Shown: positions 1 through 7,220, counted from the stretch's first letter. The stretch is 12,893 nucleotides of DNA from Oscillospiraceae bacterium (GCA_018109965.1 JAGBFE010000219.1:1-12893), one strand, 5' to 3'. The notes: generated by a model from the letters alone, not told the origin. Translations and numbers: made by a program.

Positions 1-429
1 ATGAAGGACAAGGTTTGTGCTTTTGCGGGCAACTCGGGCGTAGGTAAATCAACACTGCTCAACAGATTGTTCCCTGATTTGCAGCTGGAAACAAATGCAA
101 TCAGCCAAAAGCTTGGCCGTGGCAAGCACACAACCCGTCAGGTGGAAATTTTTGATATGGGTGACTATATGGTGGCCGATACCCCTGGTTTTTCATCCAT
201 TGAACTTGACAGGGACAACTTTATTTCCAAATATGACCTTCCGCACGCATTTATTGAATTCAGAGACCATCTTGACGACTGCAAATTTGCTGACTGCAGT
301 CATACATCTGAAATCGGATGCAGCGTAAAAGCGGCGGTGGAAGCAGGCGAAATATCGCAGTCACGCTATGACAGCTATGTTGCTTTGTACGAAAAACAAA
401 AACAGGTTAAAGACTGGGAGCTTAAATAA
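1..429 (+). CDS. rsgA: Ribosome small-subunit-dependent GTPase RsgA, C-terminal part (5' end outside window)
   Basis: RsgA is a circularly permuted GTPase that helps late maturation of the 30S ribosomal subunit in the cytoplasm. What is visible is the P-loop GNSGVGKST (residues 9-17 of this fragment), the switch-I type GRGKHTTR (39-46), the G3 motif DTPGF (60-64), and the family's C-terminal zinc knuckle with C94, C99, H101 and C107 (C-x4-C-x-H-x5-C). RsgA proteins are near 290 residues and carry an OB fold and the G4 motif before the P-loop. Both are missing here, so the ATG at base 1 is an internal methionine and the gene continues upstream of the window. The stop overlaps the next start by one base (TAATG), which implies translational coupling to thiN; rsgA and thiN are commonly neighbours in Firmicutes. 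Identification is firm; only the true start is unknown. Confidence 0.95.
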   Translation: MKDKVCAFAGNSGVGKSTLLNRLFPDLQLETNAISQKLGRGKHTTRQVEIFDMGDYMVADTPGFSSIELDRDNFISKYDLPHAFIEFRDHLDDCKFADCSHTSEIGCSVKAAVEAGEISQSRYDSYVALYEKQKQVKDWELK

Positions 430-1052
430 TGAAAAGATGTATTGTTATAGGCAGTATGCCAGTTAATTTTGACCTTAAAAGCATTGTAACTCCCGATGAT
501 TTTATATTTTGTGCAGACGGCGGTTACCTGCAGGCACAAAAACAGGGCATAGAACCCGATGTTATAGTAGGGGATTTTGACTCTGCACCACAGCCGCAGA
601 ACTGTACCGCAAAAATCGAAAAACTGCCCGTTATAAAAGACGATACCGACACTTATCATATTGCACGGCAGGTGATAAAAGACGGTTTCACCCACGCAGT
701 ATTCTGTGGTGTTACAGGCGGCAGACCTGACCACACCTTTGCAAATATACAGATGCTCAAATTTCTGGCGCAAAATGGTGTGAATGCACAGATAATAGAT
801 AAAAACAGCTGCTACACTGTTATAAAAGACGGTAAGATTGAACTTCCTGCAAAAGATAACTGCTATTTCTCGGTTTTCTCACTTGATGAAAAATGTACGG
901 GAGTGAGCGAAACAGGTGGTTTTTATGAAATTGAAAATGCGGAACTGACCAATGATTATCCGATTGGCGTCAGCAACGAATTCATCGGCAAACCTGTTAC
1001 AATTTCGGTTAAAAAAGGCAGTCTGCTTATAATCACAACAGGAAAGGATTGA
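429..1052 (+). CDS. thiN: Thiamine pyrophosphokinase
   Basis: Transfers pyrophosphate from ATP to thiamine, giving thiamine diphosphate in the cytoplasm. The 207-residue length is normal for the bacterial enzyme. The family motifs are in the expected order: CADGG (28-32), PDVIVGDFDS (43-52), KDDTDT (70-75) and GVTGGRPDH (94-102) followed by an N-x3-L helix; the acidic residues in these motifs bind metal and nucleotide. The C-terminal part (about 135-207) fits the beta-rich thiamine-binding domain, including a GVSNEF-type stretch. The start ATG overlaps the rsgA stop by one base and follows GGGAG at 416-420 with 8-base spacing. The next gene starts 4 bases after the stop, so this is an internal operon gene. 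No TPP riboswitch can sit within this spacing, so any thiamine control would act upstream of the window. Confidence 0.95.
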   Translation: MKRCIVIGSMPVNFDLKSIVTPDDFIFCADGGYLQAQKQGIEPDVIVGDFDSAPQPQNCTAKIEKLPVIKDDTDTYHIARQVIKDGFTHAVFCGVTGGRPDHTFANIQMLKFLAQNGVNAQIIDKNSCYTVIKDGKIELPAKDNCYFSVFSLDEKCTGVSETGGFYEIENAELTNDYPIGVSNEFIGKPVTISVKKGSLLIITTGKD

Positions 1053-1056
1053 TACT

Positions 1057-1671
1057 ATGATTAAAATCAAATGGCTTGGACATGCATGCTACAAAATTTA
1101 TTTTGATGATATCCAGTGTGTTATCGACCCTTTTGAAAAAGGCTATGTACCGGGCTATCGTGATATCAGCACAAGCGCAGATATTATCCTTGCAAGCCAT
1201 AATCACAATGACCATTGCGGTTTAAATGAAGTGCAGCAGCTTTTGCGTATGGTGCACGGCGTAACAGTTACAAAGGTTGATACCTTCCACGATGATAAAA
1301 ACGGTGCACTTCGGGGTAAAAATATTGTTCATGTACTTGAATACAATGGTATAAAAGTGGCTCATTTCGGTGATATCGGTCATATTCTTACAGAAGAACA
1401 GTTACAGCAGATTGGCAATGTTGATGTTGCAATCGTGCCAATCGGCGGAACATACACAGTCCGTGCGCCCGAAGCAAAAACTATATGTGAACAGGTAAAT
1501 GCAAAAGTAATTATCCCAATGCATTACCGCACAGGCGGACAGGGGTTTGATGTGCTGGAAACTACCGAAGAATTTGAAAATCTTTTTGACAATGTAAAAC
1601 ACTATGACAGTGATGAATATGTTGTACCTGAAGAAAGTGTTTCTGAAGTTGCAATACTCACATATAAATAA
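1057..1671 (+). CDS. MBL-fold metal-dependent hydrolase (UlaG/RomA-like)
   Basis: A 204-residue stand-alone metallo-beta-lactamase-fold protein. Visible metal ligands are H48, H50, D52 and H53 (SHNHNDH), then H103 and D106 in HFGDIGH, and H156 in IPMHY. The WLGHAC start (6-11) and the VPIGGTYT stretch (127-134) are typical of the UlaG-like / L-ascorbate-6-phosphate-lactonase-like branch annotated as 'MBL fold metallo-hydrolase'. The substrate cannot be read from the sequence; members of this branch act on varied phosphoesters and lactones, and no neighbour settles it. It is probably cytoplasmic, as no signal peptide is seen. GGAAAGGA (1041-1048) gives a ribosome site 8 bases before the ATG. 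It is co-transcribed between thiN and deoC with almost no spacing. Confidence 0.88.
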   Translation: MIKIKWLGHACYKIYFDDIQCVIDPFEKGYVPGYRDISTSADIILASHNHNDHCGLNEVQQLLRMVHGVTVTKVDTFHDDKNGALRGKNIVHVLEYNGIKVAHFGDIGHILTEEQLQQIGNVDVAIVPIGGTYTVRAPEAKTICEQVNAKVIIPMHYRTGGQGFDVLETTEEFENLFDNVKHYDSDEYVVPEESVSEVAILTYK

Positions 1672-1683
1672 ATGAGGTATATT

Positions 1684-2352
1684 ATGACAAATGCTGAAAT
1701 TTTAAAAAAAGTTGACCACACTTTACTCAAAGCAGATGCAACAAAAGCTGATATTCTGCGCATCTGTAACGAAGCAATGGAAAACAACACTGCTTCCATC
1801 TGCATCAATCCATCTTACATTGAATATGCTGTGAGCATACTGGGGGACAAAATACCTGTGTGTACAGTTATCGGTTTCCCTTTGGGCGCAATGACAACTG
1901 CCGCAAAGGTGTTTGAAGCAAAGGACGCAATTGCCAAAGGCGCAAAGGAAGTTGATATGGTTATCAATATCAGCAAGGCTAAAGACGGCGATTTTGAATA
2001 TATCGAAGACGAAATCCGTCAGATAAAAGCAGCAGTAGGGGATAACATACTTAAAGTAATTATCGAAACCTGCCTGCTGACAGATGATGAAAAAATTGCC
2101 CTCTGCAAAGCTGTTACAAACGCAGGTGCAGATTATATCAAAACATCAACAGGCTTTTCCACAGGCGGTGCAACCTTCCACGATATCGAATTGTTTGCAA
2201 AATACACCGAAGGCAAATGCAAAATCAAAGCTGCAGGCGGCATAAGAACAAGAGAAGATATGGAAAAATTTATTGCTCTGGGCGCTGACAGACTTGGCAC
2301 ATCCTCTGCAATCAAAATTCTCAACAGCGAAAAAACTGAAAACAGTTATTAA
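1684..2352 (+). CDS. deoC: Deoxyribose-phosphate aldolase
   Basis: Class I aldolase that reversibly cleaves 2-deoxy-D-ribose 5-phosphate into acetaldehyde and glyceraldehyde 3-phosphate, ending deoxynucleoside breakdown. Catalytic residues are recognisable: the Schiff-base lysine K153 in YIKTSTGF, the second lysine K182 in KAAGGIRT, and D91 in EVDMVIN, equivalent to D102/K167/K201 of the E. coli enzyme. The length of 222 residues is normal. An in-frame ATG lies at 1672 directly after the preceding stop, but GAGG (1674-1677) overlaps that codon and sits 6 bases before the ATG at 1684. The resulting N-terminus also matches the family (…VDHTLLK…), so 1684 was chosen. It is the last gene of the rsgA-thiN-MBL operon and is followed by a strong terminator. 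Confidence 0.95.
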   Translation: MTNAEILKKVDHTLLKADATKADILRICNEAMENNTASICINPSYIEYAVSILGDKIPVCTVIGFPLGAMTTAAKVFEAKDAIAKGAKEVDMVINISKAKDGDFEYIEDEIRQIKAAVGDNILKVIIETCLLTDDEKIALCKAVTNAGADYIKTSTGFSTGGATFHDIELFAKYTEGKCKIKAAGGIRTREDMEKFIALGADRLGTSSAIKILNSEKTENSY

Positions 2353-2361
2353 AGCAAAAAT

Positions 2362-2404
2362 ATACCCACCAAATCACTTTAAAGTGTTGGTGGGTATTTG
2401 TTTT
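2362..2404. terminator. Bidirectional intrinsic terminator between convergent genes
   Basis: Perfect 11-bp arms ATACCCACCAA (2362-2372) and TTGGTGGGTAT (2387-2397) enclose a second small palindrome, CACTTTAAAGTG (2375-2386). On the plus strand the stem is followed by TTTGTTTTA; on the minus strand it is followed by ATTTTTGCTTT. Its place between the end of deoC and the end of the convergent M42 peptidase gene means it can stop transcripts from both sides. Confidence 0.88.
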
Positions 2405-2451
2405 ATAGTTGTGATATAAAGGGGATATTTTTGTGATGATGGAATATATTG

Positions 2452-3510
2452 TTATTTCACAAAATCAAATTCGTGTTTGTCTTCCATAGAAAGTACAAAT
2501 GCCTGCAAAAGCTTGTAGGAGTTTTCGAGGTCTTCAAGGTCAATCACTTCAAGTGCAGTGTGTGCATTGCGGGATGGTATGGAAATGCTGCCTGTAGGCA
2601 CACCTCCGTGCCCCTGATGCAGTTCTCCTGCGTCGGTGCCTATGCCAGTGAATATTTCAATTTGATAAGGAATATTGTTTTCCTTTGCAACCTGCTGCAG
2701 TTTGCGGCGTACAGCTACACTTGCCATAAGGCTGAAATCCATCGCTTTGATACCTGGGCCTTTGCCAAGGCACAAAGTCTGGTCCATCATACTTTCAAAG
2801 GTGTCAGTTGCGGCAGTTGTGTCAATTGAAAGTGCAACATCAGCTTTGATAGCATGTGCAGCAGTGCGTGCACCACGCAGACCAACCTCTTCCTGTACTG
2901 AAAATACAGCATAGAATGTGCCTTTCATTTTGGAAAAATCGGTTTCTTCAATCAGTTTTACCAGCACGGCACAGCCTGCTTTGTCATCAAAACCGTGTCC
3001 CATTGCACGGTTGTTTCCAAATTCTTTATAGTCACTGCCCCAGACGATTGCGTCACCAACCTCAATGTCCATAGCTTCTGCTGACGCTTTGTCCTTTGCA
3101 CCAACATCAATATAAAGCTCATAATGGCTTCTTACGTGGTCAACTTTGTCAAATTTCATCATATGGCAGGACAAAAAGCCAATAAGCCCGGGTACTTTGC
3201 CATTGCGGGTACAGATGTCAACAGTTTCGATTGGCAGTACACGGTTGTCATGACCGCCAACTTTTTCAAAACGGATAAGGCCGTTAGGTTCGATTTTTTT
3301 AACAATAAAGCCAACCTCATCGGTGTGGGCACTTGTAACAAGTACAGGACCTGGAGCACCGCCGTCCATACGCACAATCAGATTGCCAAGACCGTCAATT
3401 TCCCAGTGGTCAGCCTTGTCTTTAAGTCTGTCGCGCAGATAGCGTATAACATCATATTCAAATCCGCAGGCGGATGGTATTTCTGTCAGCTGTTTCAAAA
3501 TATTATTCAT
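2452..3510 (-). CDS. M42-family metallo-aminopeptidase (glutamyl aminopeptidase/FrvX-like)
   Basis: A 352-residue cytoplasmic di-metal exopeptidase of the type that forms large tetrahedral (TET) particles and trims free peptides. Metal ligands and catalytic residues can be placed: H62 and D64 in SAHTDEVG, D175 in GFDDKAG, the catalytic pair E207-E208 in VQEEVG, D230 in SIDTT, and H317 in NAHT. The GTDAGELHQG stretch (291-300) and PTGSISIPSRNAHT (305-318) are also family hallmarks. The length is standard. The start has AAGGAG (plus-strand CTCCTT, 3520-3525) 9 bases upstream. The gene stands alone between two terminators and has its own promoter (3546-3574). M42 members differ in which N-terminal residue they prefer, and specificity cannot be read here. 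Confidence 0.93.
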   Translation of the reverse strand: MNNILKQLTEIPSACGFEYDVIRYLRDRLKDKADHWEIDGLGNLIVRMDGGAPGPVLVTSAHTDEVGFIVKKIEPNGLIRFEKVGGHDNRVLPIETVDICTRNGKVPGLIGFLSCHMMKFDKVDHVRSHYELYIDVGAKDKASAEAMDIEVGDAIVWGSDYKEFGNNRAMGHGFDDKAGCAVLVKLIEETDFSKMKGTFYAVFSVQEEVGLRGARTAAHAIKADVALSIDTTAATDTFESMMDQTLCLGKGPGIKAMDFSLMASVAVRRKLQQVAKENNIPYQIEIFTGIGTDAGELHQGHGGVPTGSISIPSRNAHTALEVIDLEDLENSYKLLQAFVLSMEDKHEFDFVK

Positions 3511-3545
3511 AATCCCAAGCTCCTTTTATTATTTGATTTTACACA

Positions 3546-3574
3546 ATTATACTACTTTGATTTTACAGTTTCAA
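3546..3574 (-). promoter_or_regulatory. Near-consensus sigma-A promoter for the M42 peptidase gene
   Basis: Read on the minus strand: -35 TTGAAA (3569-3574), 17-base spacer, and a perfect -10 TATAAT (3546-3551). Transcription would begin near 3539, giving a leader of about 28 bases that contains the AAGGAG ribosome site. Confidence 0.75.
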
Positions 3575-3615
3575 TGTGCAGATCAGCATTAAATAAATAT
3601 TGCTGCAAACAAAAT

Positions 3616-3646
3616 ACCTGTTCTGAAAAGAACAGGTGTGTTTTTT
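3616..3646 (+). terminator. Hairpin with T-tract in plus orientation
   Basis: Perfect 9-bp arms ACCTGTTCT (3616-3624) and AGAACAGGT (3629-3637) enclose a GAAA tetraloop-like loop. After GTG the plus strand carries TTTTTT (3641-3646). The form is that of a plus-strand intrinsic terminator, although no plus-strand gene ends here. On the minus strand it is followed by ATTTTG, so it may act as a second, weaker stop for the symporter transcript, or as an insulator just upstream of the M42 promoter. Confidence 0.6.
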
Positions 3647-3652
3647 GTATGC

Positions 3653-3686
3653 AAAAAATCCCCTTGCTGATAATAAGCAAGGGGAT
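3653..3686 (-). terminator. Intrinsic terminator of the cyuA-like/symporter operon
   Basis: Perfect 11-bp arms ATCCCCTTGCT (3658-3668) and AGCAAGGGGAT (3676-3686) with a 7-base loop. On the minus strand the stem runs into TTTTTT (plus-strand A run 3653-3658). It lies 45 bases past the stop of the symporter gene, in the correct orientation. Confidence 0.87.
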
Positions 3687-3730
3687 AGTTGGTTAATAAT
3701 ATCAGATGTTAAATACAATAATATGCTTTA

Positions 3731-4921
3731 TCACAGGTCGATATTGATATCCTGTCTTTCAATATTGTGTTTTTCAACATAGCCTGTGAGCATAAGTGTC
3801 AAAGCACCGTCACCTGTAACGTTACATGCTGTACCAAAGGAGTCCTGAATTGCAAAGATAGCAAGCATAAGTGCTGTACCGTCACCGCCAAAGCCAAGCA
3901 CACCCATGATAAGACCAAGGGAAGCCATAACTGTACCGCCAGGAACACCAGGAGCACCGATTGCAAATACTGCAAGCAAAATGCAGAAGATAATCATTGT
4001 GCCAAATTCAGGCAGTTTGCCGTAAAGCACCTGGGAAACAATCATAACAAAGAATGTTTCGGTAAGCACAGAGCCGCAAAGGTGGATGTTTGCAAAAAGA
4101 GGAATACCAAAGTCAACCATATCTTCACGCAATACACTGGATTTTCTTGCACAGCGCAGTGCAACAGCAAGTGTTGCAGCGGAGGACATTGTGCCAACAG
4201 CAGTGATATATGCAGGACCATAGTGTTTTACAACTTCGATAGGATTTTTGCCGGAATATGCACCTGCAACGCCATAAAGCACTGCCATCCAGATAAAATG
4301 ACCAACCATAACAATCAGCACAGCACCAACAAAGATTGGCAGCTGTTTTGTGATTGTGCCGTCATATGCAAGGCCTGTGAATGTAAAGCAGATAAAGATT
4401 GGCAAAATTGGAATTACAACTCTGGAAACAATTGCCAGCACCATATTCTGGAATTCAGCAAGCAGATTTGTAAATGTTTTTGCTTTTGTCCATACAGCAG
4501 CAAGGCCGATAAGGATGGAAAGTGCCAAAGCACTCATAACATTCATAATCTGTGGGATTGCAAGGCCAAAAATGTCAGCAGGCAGTTCTTTCAAAGTTTC
4601 AGCCTGACTTGCAATTGGCATAACAGGGATAATAGCATAACCTGCAGCCATTGATACAAATGCAGCCAGAACGGAAGATACATATGCAAGCAAAAGTGCA
4701 ACGCCAAGCATTTTTGTTGCGTTGTTGCCCAGCTTTGTGATGGACGGAGCAATAAAGCCGATAACAATAAGAGGAACAACAAACTGGATAACTTGACCTA
4801 AAATGTTTTTAACAGGAACAATAACCTTCATAAGTCCTTCAGGGGCAACCAAACCCAAAAGGATACCTACAACAATGCCGATCAAAAGTTTTGCCGGCAA
4901 ACTGGACATAAGTTTTTTCAT
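3731..4921 (-). CDS. Dicarboxylate/amino acid:cation symporter family (DAACS), probably for a neutral amino acid
   Basis: A 396-residue inner-membrane carrier with about eight hydrophobic segments plus two re-entrant hairpins. Family landmarks are the first hairpin GTMSSAATLAV (243-253), PLFANIHLCGS (274-284) in place of the usual NMDGT helix, the second hairpin GAPGVPGG (322-329), and QDSFGTACNVTGD (359-371) in the last helix. Aligned by eye to the archaeal GltPh carrier, D360, N367 and D371 match D394, N401 and D405. R397, which holds the substrate's side-chain carboxylate, is G363 here, and D312 is C282. This argues against glutamate or aspartate and for a neutral amino acid (SstT/ASCT-like). 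The ATG at 4921 is preferred over 4939 because AAGGGAG (plus-strand CTCCCTT, 4930-4936) sits 8 bases before it. It follows the desulfidase gene, suggesting uptake of cysteine or serine. Confidence 0.88.
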   Translation of the reverse strand: MKKLMSSLPAKLLIGIVVGILLGLVAPEGLMKVIVPVKNILGQVIQFVVPLIVIGFIAPSITKLGNNATKMLGVALLLAYVSSVLAAFVSMAAGYAIIPVMPIASQAETLKELPADIFGLAIPQIMNVMSALALSILIGLAAVWTKAKTFTNLLAEFQNMVLAIVSRVVIPILPIFICFTFTGLAYDGTITKQLPIFVGAVLIVMVGHFIWMAVLYGVAGAYSGKNPIEVVKHYGPAYITAVGTMSSAATLAVALRCARKSSVLREDMVDFGIPLFANIHLCGSVLTETFFVMIVSQVLYGKLPEFGTMIIFCILLAVFAIGAPGVPGGTVMASLGLIMGVLGFGGDGTALMLAIFAIQDSFGTACNVTGDGALTLMLTGYVEKHNIERQDINIDL

Positions 4922-4942
4922 ACAAAAAACTCCCTTCATAAA

Positions 4943-4962
4943 ATATACTTTTTAAAGTATAT
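4943..4962 (-). promoter_or_regulatory. Perfect inverted repeat in the desulfidase-symporter gap
   Basis: Arms ATATACTTT (4943-4951) and AAAGTATAT (4954-4962) with a 2-base centre, in the only gap between the two genes and just before the symporter ribosome site. On the minus strand a TTGCCA hexamer precedes it and a TATATT lies inside its distal edge, but the spacing of 19 is poor for a promoter. It could be an operator, an RNA processing or stability hairpin, or chance in AT-rich DNA. Confidence 0.35.
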
Positions 4963-4982
4963 GAATTGGCAACAACAAAATA

Positions 4983-6260
4983 TTAGTGGCCAATCATAAT
5001 CTTGATTATTTCCTCGTTGGTTTCTTTCATGCCAAGTTTTGCCATGCGGCCAACATTGAGGATTGTCTGTTCTGCAGTTTCGGCAACAATACCGTCTTCA
5101 GGCTGCAGGTCCTGACCGTTTTTATGAAGATGATAACCGAGAATTGCTGCTTCAACAGCATTTGCAATTTTTGTTGCACAGCTTGCTTTTGCACCGTCAC
5201 AAACCATACCGCCTGTTGTGGCAATTGCATTTACAACAGTGTGGGATATACCGTCAAGGTCTTCGCCCAGCAGCCATGCAATGCCTGCGCCTGCACCTGC
5301 ACCTGCACTTACTGCACCACAGAATGCGGATAAACGGCCAATTGAGGTTTTCTGATGGATTGTAACAAGGTTTGCAAGCACCAAAGCTCTGTACAATGTT
5401 TCTTTATCAACACCAAGTTCTTTTGCATATACAATAACTGGCATGCTTGTTGTGATGCCCTGATTGCCACTGCCGCTGTTGATAACAACAGGCATTTCGC
5501 AGCCGTTCATTCTTGCGTCAGAACCTGCTGCTGCAGCTGCTTTTGCACGTGTTTCAACATTATCGCCATAAACTTTAAGCAATGTGCTGCCTACATTGGA
5601 GCCCCAGTCACCCTTAAAACCTTCGTCAGAAATTGCTGTGTTGTATTCAATCTGTCTTGTGATAACAGCATCAACATCAGCAATATCAACAGTCTGTGCA
5701 AAATCAAGAATATCAGCAAGGTTGAGAACAGAATGGTCTGTCAGACCGCTTTCTTCTTCACCTTCAAGGGAAACACTGTACAGCACTTCGCCGTCTTTTT
5801 CGATAAGTACAATATTTGTATGATAGTTTGCAATTCTCACTTTGGCATAATGTTCGCCGCTGTAAACGGTAACAACGATATCAAAGGTCATACCATTGAG
5901 AAAATGGTGAACCTCGATAGGAACTTCTGCCATAAATGTTCTCATAGCAGCAATCTGTTCTTCTGTTACTTCAGAGATAACTTCCAGCATTTTTTCAGAT
6001 TTGCCTGCAACAATACCTGCAGTTGCAGCGGCAGGGATACCTTTTAAACCTGCTGTGTTAGGAACGATTACGCTTTTAACATTTTTTATAATACTTCCGC
6101 TAGCGCCAATTACAACGCGTTCAGGCATACAGCCAAGCAACTCTCTTGCTTTGGCAGCGCAAAACGCCAATGCAATTGGCTCGGTACAGCCCATAGCGGG
6201 AACTAATTCTTCTTTTAAAATCTGTACGTATGATGAATATCTCACGTCATTTTTTGTCAT
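4983..6260 (-). CDS. cyuA: L-cysteine desulfidase / serine dehydratase-alpha-like Fe-S lyase (UPF0597, CyuA/YhaM family)
   Basis: A 425-residue cytoplasmic iron-sulfur enzyme of the family that breaks L-cysteine into pyruvate, ammonia and sulfide; related enzymes act on L-serine. Conserved cysteines are C25 in the N-terminal motif MGCTEPIA, C254 in NGCEMPVV, C314 in SAFCGAVSAG, and C354 and C361 in GMVCDGAKASCATK. C25 corresponds in position to the conserved N-terminal cysteine of the archaeal L-cysteine desulfidase, and the later ones are candidate cluster ligands. The NSGSGNQG motif (261-268) and the glycine/alanine-rich segment AGAGAGAG (319-326) are typical. CTCCTT at 6271-6276 (AAGGAG on the minus strand) lies 10 bases before the start. 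A symporter gene follows after 61 bases, as in enteric cyuA-cyuP pairs, although this transporter is from another family. Choice between cysteine and serine is inferred, not proven. Confidence 0.87.
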   Translation of the reverse strand: MTKNDVRYSSYVQILKEELVPAMGCTEPIALAFCAAKARELLGCMPERVVIGASGSIIKNVKSVIVPNTAGLKGIPAAATAGIVAGKSEKMLEVISEVTEEQIAAMRTFMAEVPIEVHHFLNGMTFDIVVTVYSGEHYAKVRIANYHTNIVLIEKDGEVLYSVSLEGEEESGLTDHSVLNLADILDFAQTVDIADVDAVITRQIEYNTAISDEGFKGDWGSNVGSTLLKVYGDNVETRAKAAAAAGSDARMNGCEMPVVINSGSGNQGITTSMPVIVYAKELGVDKETLYRALVLANLVTIHQKTSIGRLSAFCGAVSAGAGAGAGIAWLLGEDLDGISHTVVNAIATTGGMVCDGAKASCATKIANAVEAAILGYHLHKNGQDLQPEDGIVAETAEQTILNVGRMAKLGMKETNEEIIKIMIGH

Positions 6261-6297
6261 GATGAATATTCTCCTTTCCTTTAAAATACATATATCT

Positions 6298-6326
6298 ATA
6301 TTAGCCTACAAGGCGCAAAAAGTAAA
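6298..6326 (-). promoter_or_regulatory. Candidate promoter of the cyuA-like/symporter operon
   Basis: Minus strand: TTTACT (6321-6326), 17-base spacer, TAATAT (6298-6303). Each hexamer matches consensus at four of six positions. It lies about 38 bases before the desulfidase start in a 154-base gap after the preceding gene. No terminator hairpin for the preceding YdcF-like gene was seen in the gap, so some read-through from it is possible. Confidence 0.5.
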
Positions 6327-6414
6327 CTGTTTTTATAAAAATTGTTAAAGATATAAAAAAATGAAAATCAGGGATAATCAATTTGGCAAAACATATAAAA
6401 CATTTTATCTTGTA

Positions 6415-7158
6415 TTATCTTAATTTGAATACCCACATATCAACTACACCCAATACTTCACGGATAAGCGCAGGTACAAACACAAACAAATCAGTTTTGG
6501 TGCTCAGTGCATGGGCGTTTTCAAAACCACAGTGTTCAGCATAGGTTTTTGCACGGTAAATGTGGAATGAGTTGGTCACAAACACAATGCTGTCGTATTT
6601 TATACCTTTTTGGTCAAGTATTTCTTTTGAAAAACGATAATTTTCCTGTGTGGACTGTGATTTATCTTCAACAACAATCTTTTCATCGGGAATGCCTTTT
6701 TCAAGCAGATAGTTTCGCATTACTGCTGCCTCGGTTGTATCTTTCTGGCGGGATAGCCCCCCTGCCGCAACAATGTAAATATCGCTGTTGGTCTGATAGT
6801 ATTCTATGGCAGCATCAAGTCTGTTCTGCAGTGTCACATTGGGCCTTCCGTTTTTTACACCGCTGCCAAGTACAATCACAACGTCTTCATTGTAATCAAC
6901 ATTTGTATGGCTGTATGACAAAATAAGCCCCATACAGCCAATGTAAATTACAATACCTGCAATTACAATATATCTCAGCCACAGCAAAGCACCGCTGGCG
7001 GTAAAAGCCAGTATTTCTTTGTGAAATTTGGCAAATACTGCACAGCATATGCTTAATCCGTAAATGATAAACAAACCTACCGAAACATTGCCCCTTACAG
7101 ATAAAACAATACCGTCAATTAAAAACAATGCGGACAATATATAAAAAACAAGTGACAT
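6415..7158 (-). CDS. YdcF/SanA/ElyC-like membrane protein with DUF218 domain
   Basis: A 247-residue protein with hydrophobic segments at about 1-20, 25-43 and 57-82, then a soluble DUF218 domain (about 90-247) predicted on the outer face of the membrane. Family marks are VVIVLGSGV (93-101), AAGGLSRQKDTTEA (131-144) with E143, EDKSQSTQEN (164-173), and VTNSFHIYRA (194-203) with H199 and R202. DUF218 proteins are linked to envelope maintenance and barrier function in enterobacteria (SanA, ElyC), but the reaction is unknown. The start has GGAG 7 bases upstream, read on the minus strand. It is transcribed divergently from the ABC operon, so shared control from the 7159-7385 region is possible. 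Confidence 0.85.
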   Translation of the reverse strand: MSLVFYILSALFLIDGIVLSVRGNVSVGLFIIYGLSICCAVFAKFHKEILAFTASGALLWLRYIVIAGIVIYIGCMGLILSYSHTNVDYNEDVVIVLGSGVKNGRPNVTLQNRLDAAIEYYQTNSDIYIVAAGGLSRQKDTTEAAVMRNYLLEKGIPDEKIVVEDKSQSTQENYRFSKEILDQKGIKYDSIVFVTNSFHIYRAKTYAEHCGFENAHALSTKTDLFVFVPALIREVLGVVDMWVFKLR

Positions 7159-7191
7159 AACAAAACTCCGAAAATATGTATTAAGTTATAA

Positions 7192-7220
7192 ATTATTACA
7201 ATAAGTGTATAATTTGTAAA
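7192..7220 (-). promoter_or_regulatory. Candidate promoter of the YdcF-like gene
   Basis: Minus strand: TTTACA (7215-7220), 17-base spacer, AATAAT (7192-7197); each hexamer is five of six to consensus. It gives a leader of roughly 25-30 bases. It sits back to back with the rightward promoter, whose -35 begins only 16 bases away. Confidence 0.55.

Noticed and set aside
1672..1683. deoC start at the ATG directly after the MBL stop
   Set aside because: That codon overlaps the GAGG ribosome site that serves the ATG at 1684 with correct spacing, and it has no good site of its own.
2449..2829. 126-codon plus-strand frame opposite the 3' end of the M42 gene
   Set aside because: Mirror of the conserved M42 C-terminal region; no start signal and no domain.
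3641..3658. TTTTTTG-TATG-CAAAAAA palindrome as a separate operator
   Set aside because: It is explained by the two opposed T-tracts of the neighbouring terminator hairpins.
3124..3696. Plus-strand frame running from inside the M42 gene through the intergenic region and both hairpins
   Set aside because: It would have to be translated through the terminator hairpins and an antisense promoter; no ribosome site or protein-like pattern was seen.
3767..4654. Long Cys-rich open frame on the plus strand opposite the symporter
   Set aside because: It is the shadow of the symporter's codon bias (GCA/GCC read antisense). It has no ribosome site, no recognisable domain and an implausible Cys/His/Lys composition, while the minus-strand frame is a clear membrane carrier.
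5355..6047. 230-codon plus-strand open frame opposite the desulfidase gene
   Set aside because: Antisense shadow: composition is rich in Cys, Asn and Phe without motifs, and the minus frame holds all conserved family residues.
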